Assembly (NCBI GenBank): GCA_902787185.1 | Contig: CADAFP010000006.1 | Location: 1 to 64,000 of the forward strand | DNA: 64,000 bases | Direction of reading: 5' to 3' | Origin: an uncultured Bacteroidales bacterium | GTDB lineage: Bacteria; Bacteroidota; Bacteroidia; Bacteroidales; Muribaculaceae | Part shown: in pieces, positions 39,966 to 49,300 of the stretch | Layout of the letters: each line of letters opens with the position of its first letter | Position numbering within the stretch: the stretch's first letter is position 1 | Notes under the pieces: generated by a model | What the model was told of the DNA's origin: nothing | Database searches by the model: none | Seen by the model: the letters and a program-made list of their open reading frames with translations, nothing else | Position numbers and translations under genes: made by a program

Positions 39966-41285
39966 TTAGACGAGTGCGAGCAGGGGGATGTCATCAACGG
40001 TCTGCTGTTGCTGCTTGCGCAACTTGGTGAGGCCCTCGAGCACAGGAGCAAAACGGGTGTCGGCCTTGACGATGAAGTTAGAGGAGCCGACAGTAGTAAG
40101 GGCATTGAGGGCGGTGTTGACGGTCAGGTCGTCGGGGTCATAGGCGGGCTGATAGCCCACTTCAGCTTTGGCATCGACGCTGCTGATGGCAGTGAGCAAT
40201 CCAGCACGCTGCAAGCGCTCGAGGATGTCCTTGGCCAGTGATGCCGGAACGTCATAGGCGGTAATGAGTTCTTTTGCCGTGAGCGGTGCCTCACGCTGCT
40301 TGAAACGCTTGGCAGCAAAGGCGAGCACGGCGATGGCCAAGTCGTTGGCGTAGGCTTGAGAAATGTCCTTGACGTGATCGCTGAAGGAGAATCGGTCAAA
40401 ATTCTGCCAAGCATAGGTCAGCACCACACCCGACAGGGCGATGAGCCACGACAGCTGGAGCCATACCAGTAACAGCGGCAAGAAGGCAAAACTGCCGTAG
40501 ATGGCATTGTACTTGGAGACATAGACCTGTCCCGTGACGAAGAGCCACTGAACGAGCTGGAATGTGGTGCCGCACAGTATGCCCGCAAACAGGGATGCCT
40601 TGAAGCTCACCCGGGTGTTGGGCACGAGATAATAGGCGGCGGTGAAGATAATCCAGGCAATGACGGTGGGCGTGAACGCCAGCAGACGGTGGGCCACGGG
40701 CGACAGCCGGTTGCCGGCAAACACGTGCTGCACCGCATCGCTCATGAAGATGGAGATGCCCGCCGAGCACAGCATGAGTAGCGGCAGTAGCAGGAACAAG
40801 GCGCTATAGTCGGTGAACTTGCGCTGCAACGACCGCTTGGCGGTGATGCCCCACACATGGTTGAAGGTGTCCTCGACATTGCTCATCAGCGAGAGGAGCG
40901 TCCACAACAGGAACACGACGCCGATGCCGATGAAAATGCCTTGGGATGCCTGAGCGAGGTAGTTGTCCACATAGGTCAACGCCGTCTCCAGAGCCTGCTG
41001 CTGTGACGGGAAGTAGCGGAACAACTCGTTCTGCATCAGGTTCTGGAAGCCGAAGCCGCGGGCGATGGCGAAAAGCATTGCCAGGGCGGGGACTATGGCA
41101 AGCACTGTGCTGTAGGTGAGCGAGCCAGCACGTATCTGCAAATCACGGTCGAGGAACGAGCGGACGCTCAAGTTAACAATTTTCACCGCACGCACCGACA
41201 ACAGCGTGCGCGAATCATTCCACACGCCACTGACGCAATAACGGACATTGCGCATCACGCGTTGCCAGACGCTTTCTCTTGCCAC
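39966..41285 (-). CDS. YihY/BrkB family inner-membrane protein
   Basis: 439 residues. Six predicted membrane helices between about 50 and 310 carry the family pattern: IRAGSLTYSTVLAIVPAL near the start, FIGIGVVFLLWTLLSLMSNVE, and YGSFAFLPLLLVWLQLSW. The C-terminal ~110 residues (KQREAPLTAKELITAYDVPASLAKDILERL) look like an added winged-helix domain. The family was once called ribonuclease BN by mistake and is now regarded as membrane transport or envelope proteins of unknown substrate. Confidence 0.88.
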   Translation of the reverse strand: MARESVWQRVMRNVRYCVSGVWNDSRTLLSVRAVKIVNLSVRSFLDRDLQIRAGSLTYSTVLAIVPALAMLFAIARGFGFQNLMQNELFRYFPSQQQALETALTYVDNYLAQASQGIFIGIGVVFLLWTLLSLMSNVEDTFNHVWGITAKRSLQRKFTDYSALFLLLPLLMLCSAGISIFMSDAVQHVFAGNRLSPVAHRLLAFTPTVIAWIIFTAAYYLVPNTRVSFKASLFAGILCGTTFQLVQWLFVTGQVYVSKYNAIYGSFAFLPLLLVWLQLSWLIALSGVVLTYAWQNFDRFSFSDHVKDISQAYANDLAIAVLAFAAKRFKQREAPLTAKELITAYDVPASLAKDILERLQRAGLLTAISSVDAKAEVGYQPAYDPDDLTVNTALNALTTVGSSNFIVKADTRFAPVLEGLTKLRKQQQQTVDDIPLLALV

Positions 41286-41317
41286 TTTCCCTTCCAGTTT
41301 ACTCTCACGTTAAGGCA

Positions 41318-41325
41318 CAAAGCTA
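41318..41325 (-). promoter_or_regulatory. TAnnTTTG promoter for the BrkB gene
   Basis: TAGCTTTG on the minus strand, about 33 bases before the ATG. Confidence 0.55.
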
Positions 41326-41472
41326 AACCCTACCTTTCTTTAATTTTCGCACTATGCGCGAGAAATCAAAGATAAACACACCACATATTATATAATATAT
41401 GATTATTTGGCCGTTAAGCCAATTCAAAAAATCGTCTTTGCGACTTAGCGTGGAATTTATAGCAACACCTCA

Positions 41473-42048
41473 TCAAAGGCTATCAAGTGTCTCGCTGATC
41501 GACTCAAAGATGCCGTCGATGCTGCCCAAGCCGTTGATAGCGCGGTACTTGCCCTGCTGCTCATAGTAGGCCTTGAGGGGTGAGGTCTGGTTGTGATAGA
41601 CCTCCAGGCGCTTGCGTGCGGTCTCCTCGTTGTCGTCAGCACGGCCGCTCATCTGTCCACGCAGCAAGATGCGCTTGATGAGTTCCTCCTCGGGGACCTC
41701 GAGGCCCACCACGGCGTCAATCTTCGTGCCGCGGTCGGCAAGCAGTTGCTCTAAGGCCTCGGCCTGAGGAATGGTGCGGGGGAAACCGTCAAAGATGACG
41801 CCCTCGCGCGCATTTACCTTGTTCTCGTCGAGAACCTGTGCCAGGATGTCGATGATGAGTTCGTCAGGAACGAGCTGCCCCTGGTCGATGTAGCCCTTGG
41901 CTGTCTTTCCCAGTTCGGTGCCGCGGCGGATGTTGTCGCGCAGCACGTCGCCAGTAGAAATGTGGAACAGCTTATAATGTTCAATGATTTTATCGCTCTG
42001 GGTGCCCTTGCCTGAGCCCGGCGCACCAAAAATAACAATGTTCAGCAT
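41473..42048 (-). CDS. adk: Adenylate kinase
   Basis: 191 residues, the short-LID form. The P-loop GAPGSGKGT is at residues 8-16, GDVLRDNI (about 33-40) and FDGFPRTIPQA (about 86-96) are the AMP-binding blocks, and the LID reads GRADDNEETARKRL, without zinc-binding cysteines. The enzyme interconverts ATP plus AMP and two ADP. It lies 33 bases after hpt on the same strand, so purine salvage and nucleotide balance genes share a transcript. Confidence 0.96.
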   Translation of the reverse strand: MLNIVIFGAPGSGKGTQSDKIIEHYKLFHISTGDVLRDNIRRGTELGKTAKGYIDQGQLVPDELIIDILAQVLDENKVNAREGVIFDGFPRTIPQAEALEQLLADRGTKIDAVVGLEVPEEELIKRILLRGQMSGRADDNEETARKRLEVYHNQTSPLKAYYEQQGKYRAINGLGSIDGIFESISETLDSL

Positions 42049-42081
42049 ATCGTTAACTTATTAAATATCATATACTTGTGG

Positions 42082-42624
42082 TTAATCTTTCTTGAGTACA
42101 TAGATGTCGGGCAAGTTGCGAGCCAAGCCGTCAAGGTCAAGGCCATAGCCCAGGATGAACTTATTAGGAATCTCAAAGCCCACATATTCGGGGGCAGAGC
42201 CTATCTTGAGGGCCTCGGGCTTGAAGAGCAGCGAGACCATCTTGACCGACTTGGGATTATGCTTATCAAGTTCCTCCCTTAGCTGGGTAGCGGTGACGCC
42301 ACTGTCGATAATGTCCTCCACGATGAGGACATCGCGGCCAGTAAGGTCCTCGGTGAGGCCCATGACCTGCTTGACCTGGCCCGTCGAGGACATGCCCTCA
42401 TAGGACTTGAAGCGCACAAAGGTGATCTCGGCGTCATGCAGGTCGCAGGCGCGGAACAGGTCGGCCGCAAAAATAAAGGAACCGTTGAGCACACACAGGA
42501 ACAAAGGGGCCATGCCCTCGTAGTCCCGTTTGATCTCGGCAGCGAGGCTCTGAACCCGCGCTGCAATATCGTCACGCTTGATATAAGGCTCAAACGTCAA
42601 GCCCTGATAAGTTACTTCTTCCAT
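42082..42624 (-). CDS. hpt: Hypoxanthine phosphoribosyltransferase
   Basis: 180 residues from ATG 42624; the frame stays open upstream through the promoter repeats but those residues are not part of the protein. VLNGSFIFAADL (about residues 46-57) and VLIVEDIIDSGVTA (about 99-112, the PRPP loop) identify a type I PRTase of the Hpt group, with KMVSLLFKPEAL and PNKFILGYGLD as further family blocks. It salvages hypoxanthine or guanine to IMP or GMP. It is followed by adk and preceded by three tandem promoter units. Confidence 0.95.
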   Translation of the reverse strand: MEEVTYQGLTFEPYIKRDDIAARVQSLAAEIKRDYEGMAPLFLCVLNGSFIFAADLFRACDLHDAEITFVRFKSYEGMSSTGQVKQVMGLTEDLTGRDVLIVEDIIDSGVTATQLREELDKHNPKSVKMVSLLFKPEALKIGSAPEYVGFEIPNKFILGYGLDLDGLARNLPDIYVLKKD

Positions 42625-42646
42625 GAGTATTAATGATTCCAAAGTG

Positions 42647-42842
42647 CAAAGGTAGTGCAAGCCGAACACAATGGCAAATTTTATTTGAACATTGTTGAGG
42701 CGCAGCCTACCCTTCGCCGCAGGCAAAGGTAGTGCAAGCCGAACACAATGGCAAATTTTATTTGAACATTGTTGAGGCGCAGCCTATCCTTCGCCGCAGG
42801 CAAAGGTAGTGCAAGCCGAACACAATGGCAAATTTTATTTGG
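42647..42842 (-). promoter_or_regulatory. Tandemly repeated hpt promoter (77-bp units, 2.5 copies)
   Basis: Units at 42647-42723, 42724-42800 and a partial one from 42801 are nearly identical (one clear C/T change near 42710/42787). Each contains TACCTTTG on the minus strand with an upstream TTG at promoter spacing, so hpt has up to three promoters in a row. Confidence 0.8.
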
Positions 42843-42854
42843 CAAATTTCATTG

Positions 42855-42991
42855 TAGGGCTTCGCCTTGGCAAGGCCGGAAACGCCCAGTGATTGACGAC
42901 AGGCGGCCACGCCAAGGCGAGGCCCTATTACACGCGATTGACGTCATACCCCGTAATTGACGACACGCGGCCACGCTAAGGCAAGGCCCTA
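42855..42991. repeat. REP-like palindromic repeats, three copies
   Basis: A 24-bp unit of the form TAGGGC-TCGCCTTGGC-GGCCG is at 42855-42878 (plus) and, inverted, at 42904-42927 and 42968-42991. The latter two are in direct order with ATTGACGACA before each (period 64). A fourth copy is at 50589. The gap 42992-43056 holds nothing recognised. Confidence 0.8.
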
Positions 42992-43056
42992 CGGATTGTC
43001 GGTGTAAAATAATTTTAAAAAAATGGGTTGATGTTGTGGGATTTACAAATAATGTG

Positions 43057-43064
43057 TACCTTTG
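43057..43064 (+). promoter_or_regulatory. TAnnTTTG promoter of the leader/giant surface protein gene
   Basis: TACCTTTG with TTG at 43034-43036. The gene's ATG is 285 bases downstream, leaving a long leader. Confidence 0.7.
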
Positions 43065-43114
43065 CGCCTCGAAAAGGTTTATGGCTTTCTTTTGAGAGTC
43101 TTAATAGCTAAGAA

Positions 43115-43180
43115 ATGAACAAGTTAGGTTATGAGGTGAGACATTTTGTCTTGTGGTCACTTGGGCAAGAACCAAAGTGA
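43115..43180 (+). CDS. Possible 21-residue leader peptide
   Basis: ATG 43115 to TGA 43178 encodes MNKLGYEVRHFVLWSLGQEP plus Lys. It lies wholly in the leader of the 2383-residue gene, and its stop codon falls inside the left arm of the following terminator stem. No strong bias for one amino acid is seen, so a simple amino-acid-sensing attenuator is not indicated. May be an accidental open frame. Confidence 0.35.
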   Translation: MNKLGYEVRHFVLWSLGQEPK

Positions 43181-43205
43181 CAAAGGCGGATGCGTCACTT
43201 TTTTT
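43156..43205 (+). promoter_or_regulatory. Two-state attenuator in the leader
   Basis: Segment B (CCAAAGTGAC, 43172-43181) can pair either with segment A (GTCACTTGGG, 43156-43165, one mismatch, 6-base loop) or with segment C (GTCACTT, 43194-43200), which is followed by T7-8. B:C is a terminator, A:B would prevent it. Further small hairpins lie upstream (CTCGAAAAG/CTTTTGAG and AGACA/TGTCT). Confidence 0.55.
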
Positions 43206-43349
43206 ATGGCATGAAACCATTAGTTATCTCCTCCCCGCCTGCCACTCCCGTCATAAGGAGTACTGGCTGCGTGATTGATTTGTAAAACAAACTTGAGTGA
43301 ATTGACTATCATCATTTATTTATATATCATTAATTAATTCTTATTTTTT

Positions 43350-46300
43350 ATGAAAAAATTACTAACCTTTTTCATGGTTGCCCTGCTGACCTTTGGCGTC
43401 GGCTGGGCAGCAGAAGTGACGTTTAGCGCTTCCTCTGATTTAGGCAGTGTGACAACGAATGGCACTACATCAACCGGAGACCATGTCACTAAAGATGGAA
43501 TTACCGTTACATCATCGAATGGTGTAATGGGTAATGGACAGAATTATCGTGTCTATCAGAATGGCACATTGACTGTAGCGTCCACTGCAGGAAATATCTC
43601 AAAAATTGAAATGACATTTACTGCAAGTGGCACGAGCAATAACGGACCGAGTAAATTGTCTGCTTCCGGATATACTTATAGTGGATACGTAGGAACATGG
43701 CAAGGAACTGCTGCAACAACAGTAGTATTTAATGCTACAGCCCAAGCAAGAATTACACAGATTGTGGTAACCGTTGATGGTGGTGGCACTACTACTGTTG
43801 ATGCCCCGACGATTTCACCTGAATCAGGCGATTTTCTGAGTTCGTTGCAAGTGTCTATCAGTCATCCCGATGCTGATCACATCTATTACACCACTAATGG
43901 CGATGAACCCACTACGTCATCGACGGAGTACTCTGGTTCCTTTACCATCAACCAGACGACGACCGTCAAGGCCATCGCCGAGAAGGATGGCGTTACCAGT
44001 ACTGTAGCCAGCGCTACCTATACCAAGACAGGCGTTGCTAATATTGCTGAAGCTTTGACCGTGGCACAAGGTTCCCAATTCACCTTTACGGGCAGTGCTG
44101 TTGTGACCTATCAGACTGGCCGATATGTCTGGATTCGCGACAACAGTGGCAGCGGTCTGATTTATCGCAAGTCTGGCGAAACCAGCACCCTTAACAACGG
44201 TGACATCCTGGACGCCAACTGGTCGGCTACTAATACCACCTACAACTCGGTTCCCGAGTTCTCCAATCCGACAGGTGTTGCCTCGAGCAGCAACGGCGGC
44301 ACTGTTGCCCCCTTTGATAAGACTTCGACGGGAGTTACAAGTGCTAATGTCAATGAATTTGTATCCTTTAGCAATGTGACCCCGGCTTGGGACAGCGACT
44401 TAGGTTATTCCTATGTTACTATTAACAACAATAAGGTTTACTTCAGGAATACTTTCTTCAGTTACATCAATAATGGATTGGTCGCTACCTCTGGCAACAC
44501 ATATAATATCGAAGGCATTGTCTATACTCAGAACAATCAAGTCTTCGTCTATATGACCAAGGTCACTGCTGTCTCACCGACACTGACAGCTAACCCCACG
44601 TCGCTGACCATCAACGACAGTGGCACGGGCAACACCTTCACTGTAGAGGGTTCCAACTTGGGTGGTGATAATGCGGGCGTGACGCATACCAACTCTGATT
44701 TTTCTATCTCGCTATCGGCAACGACAGGTGACACCTATGCTGGTAACAACTATCAGGGCTTCACCCCCGCCAACGGCTCACTTAGCGGTACCGTAGCTAT
44801 GAGTTACAATGGCCGTGATTTGAGCGCCTCTGATGTCGTGACCATTGCCAACAACGTCGCCAGCACCACTGAGGCTGTTGACTATGTGGCTGATCTGTAC
44901 ATTGTTACCGATAACGGAGTGACTAATGATTGGCACTTTGATGGCACCTATGGCGAGCACATGACCTATGACAATGGCGTCTATACCGCCAGCTTTACCG
45001 CTGAGAATCCCACCACCTTTATCCTGTTTGCCAGGAAGTTGGGTGATGGCGTAACATGGAACACCCGCTATGTGTTCGGTCCCAGCAGTGGTGGTGACTG
45101 GTGGTTGCCCGCAAGCGGTAACGGCAACGGTACCATCGACCTTAACACCAGCCATCCCATCAGGATTCAGGATGCCGGCACCTACATCATCACCATCAAT
45201 GCCAACGCAGGCACCTTCACCATCACCAAGGAGGTAGCGAATGAGGGCGACTTCGTGCTGGTAACCGATGCCACCGACCTTGAAGCAGGCAATGAGGTGA
45301 TTATTGTCAACAGTGGTACCGCCGGTGATACTGCCGCCCGCACCATGGGTGAAAGAAGGGCCAACAACTACTATGGTACCGGTGTTACTGTTTCGAATAC
45401 ACTGAAGGTCACCCCGACTAATGATACACAGATCTTCACACTTGAGCGAGGCACTGGCGGCTTCTATTTCAAGACCTCAGATGACCTGTACCTGAATAGT
45501 ATGGGCTCAGGTAACAACAATAACCTTCAGACTAAGGGAAAAGATGCTAATGGTACAGGAACCAGTCTTGCCGTCATCTCGATTGACAGCAACAATAAGG
45601 CATCAATTGTGTTCCAAGGTTCAGGTTCCCGCCAGACTTTGAGGTATAACGCGAACAATGGTGGTGCAAGTACAAATACTGACATCTTCTCGTGCTACCA
45701 ATCTGCTACCAATCAGGCAGATGTCTATATCTATCAGCGCACAGCAAGCGTCCAGGAGCCTGAAATCACGGTTAATCCCACCTCGCTTGATCTGGTAATT
45801 CCCGCTGGCGCAAGTTCCATGAGCGGTACCGTGACCGTTACCGAGACCAACACTTCTGGCACGACAAGCGTCAGCGTCGATGGTGACCACTTCATCGCCT
45901 CGCTGAACAACGGCGAGCTCAACGTGACCTATGACGGCACAGCCACCCAGGCCAACCCTGACCAGGCCACTATCACCCTGACCAACGGCACTGCCACCGC
46001 TACTGTTACCGTGACGGGTTATAAGGAGCCACTGACCGTGACCATCACCCCTGCTGACGGCCACACCTTCCAGGGCAGCACCGTTTCCGGTCTCATCGAA
46101 TCAAACGTTACTGGTGCAACCATCGAGTACAGTTTCGACGGCATCAACTGGCAGACCTACGATCCCGACGAGGGCTTCACCGCCACCGTCAGCAGCGTGG
46201 GAGGCACCGTTACCGTCTATGCCCGTGCAACCTTTAACGGCGAGACCGCCAATGCCCAGGCCACCTATACCCGCATTGCACAATCAACGACATGTACCGC

Positions 46301-49300
46301 CGACATCGTGTTTGCACCCCAAACCAACAATGGCGAGATGAGTCAGTGGAGCACTTTTATAACTCACATTGGCGAGGGTCTTGATTATTTGTCAGGAGGC
46401 TCAGTGGCTAAACTGTGGACCAATACCGCTTACAATGCCATGAGGTTTGGTAGCGGTAGCTACACTGGAGAGTTGAATCTTACTCTTGACTTGTCAAAGT
46501 TTGAGGGTGGTGCTTGTAAGTTGACCAAGGTGACCATCAATGCCGCCCGCTATGGCTCAGATGGCGATAATTGCCATTTGAAGGTTTCGACCGATGTTAA
46601 TACTACCGGTGTGACCTTGCCCATCACTAATGACCAGACGGCTTTTGCCGACTACGTCTTTAACTTTGACGGCAGCGAGATCACAACGCTCACCATCGAG
46701 AACACCTCGACAAGTAATGGTCGCGTGTATGTTCACTCCATCACGCTGGAGTACAGTTGCGGTTCCACTGTAGAGGCTCCCGTAATCACTCCCGCAAGTG
46801 GCACCTACTACGAGGGCCAGACTGTTGAGATTACCGCCGAGAGCGGTGCAACCATCTATTACACCACCGACGGCAGCGAACCCACGACAAGCAGCGCCCA
46901 GTATAACGGCAGCTTCAATGTGCCCTATGTAGCCGGCGGCAGCACGACCGTCAAAGCCATTGCCGTGGTTACCGAGCACGACGAGGAGATCATCAGTGAG
47001 GTAGCCAGCGAGACCTACGAGTGGGGCATTCCCACCGTGACCATCAATCCTGGCACTCACAACACCAACGCCACGAGCGTGACGGTGACACTGACCGGCA
47101 ATCCCGATGGAGCCACCATCTATTACACCACCGACGGCAGCACGCCCAGTGCCCAGAACGGCACCGAGTATGACGGCCCCTTCAGTGTTGATCTCGATGA
47201 GATTGGCGACGAGGTTACCGTCAAAGCCATTGCCGTTTACAACGGTCAGGGCGGTACCGTGGCCTCAGCCACTTATACCCGCGTTGAAAAGATGATCGAG
47301 GTGAACACTCCGTTCTTCTCGCCGTTGCAGAACAATACCTACTACGGCAATCAGACGCTTGTAATTGGTTGCACGACGCCCAATGCCGAAATCTATTATG
47401 AGATTATCGAGGCAAGCGGCAGCACTGCTCCCAATGCCAACAGCGTACCCGACCCGACGAAGTCTTCTAACTTCTACGAGGGCACTCCTTACCAGATGAC
47501 CGTGGGCAACAGCTATTATGTGAAGGCTATTGCTTACATCGGCAACTACGTGAGCACTATTGCCGAGGGTTGGTACACGATCGAGGCAGCGCCCACGACG
47601 CAATACACCTACGCCACGCTGAAGGACTTTAACGACAACTGCCCCACTGGCGTTACCGCCCATCTGTTGAACCCCGTTCAGGTGGTTTACCACTCGACCT
47701 ACACCAACAACGGTGAATTTGCCGAGTTCTGCTATCTGCGCGACAATACCGACTATGCTTGTGTTTACTTCGGCAAGCGTGACAACAACGGCTACACCAT
47801 CTTCAATATGGGAGACTGGATTGACGGTAGTCAGATTGCCGGTGTGACCAACATTTGGGAACGCAACTTCCACATCCAGTTGGGTACTGGCGATCACGAG
47901 GTGACCAGTTGGCCCAGCCAGGCTATCGGCTGGAGCGAAATCCTGCCCGAGGATATGACCAACGACGTCATCATCGCCGGCACTGCCGATGGCGATAATG
48001 TTTGGGGCCACTACGTGCACCTGCGCAACACGAGGTTGAGCGGCGTGACCGATTACAGTGACAACGATCCCAAGCATACCGGTCTGATCAATGACGGCAC
48101 CGCCAATGCCCAGTATTATGACAAGTTCTACCGCTGGAGCGCTGGCACCTGCTCTTATAACGGCCACAACGACCAGATTAATTGCCTGGGCGACTACGAT
48201 CAGGACTTCTTCACCACCAAGCAGAATGCAGGTGCTACCTTCGACGTATATGGCGTAATCGACTACTACAGCCTGTACACGCCGCCGTTCGAGGTATGTC
48301 CCATCGACTTCCTGTGGACTTACAAGCCCGTGATCAATCCCACCACGACGACATCCTATGTACCCGTGACTGTGGATATTACCGCCACCCAACCCGAATG
48401 GGCCGCCGAGGATGTGGTGATTTACTACAAGACCGATGACATGGAGGAATGGGCTGTTTACACGGAACCGATTACCGTTAACAGCACCACCACCGTCCAA
48501 GCCTATGCCGAGGTGCTCGCCGAGAAGACCGACGGCACGAACTACAATGATTATGTACGTTCCGAGATTGTGACCGAGACTTATACCATCGAGGGTATTG
48601 AGGATCCGACCATCAGTCCCGAAAGCTGCATCATCCCGGTTGTTACCGGTCTTGAGACTCAGATTGTCACCATTACTGACCACAACGATCCCGAAAGCGG
48701 CGCTGTGACCACCTACACTGTTAATGGTGTTGAATACACAATCGAGGCTGGCCAAAGCGTCAACATTACCGTGAGCGAAACCACCACGGTAACTGCTGTC
48801 AGCTCCATCGTTAAGGACGGACACACCATGTATAGCAACGAGGCATCTGAGACCTACACGTTTGCACGTTCTAACGGTATCGAGTACAACTTGCTGAAGA
48901 CCGCTCCCGTTGTGGGCAACATCTATGTGATTGTCAGCAAGGCTGCCAACATGGGTATGAGCAACACCCAGAACGATGCCAACCGTGGCGCGGTCGGTGT
49001 GCTGTTCAAGGAGAACACCAACAAGGAGACCGTCTATGGTAACGACGACATCGCCCAGTTCGTTCTTGAGCAGGTATCGGAAAACCGTTACTACTTCAAG
49101 AGCCTGACCGGTGACGGTGGTTACCTGTGTGTTGAGACCAACGAATTTGCTAACCTGGTTACCACCCCGACACACGATGCCAGCGGCTATGACGTTGCCA
49201 CTGTGACCATAGGTGGAAACAACAGCAATGTTGACCTGAGCTATCCTGCCACCATCACCTTCACCTATGAGGGCAAGGTGCGCACGATGCGCTACTACGC

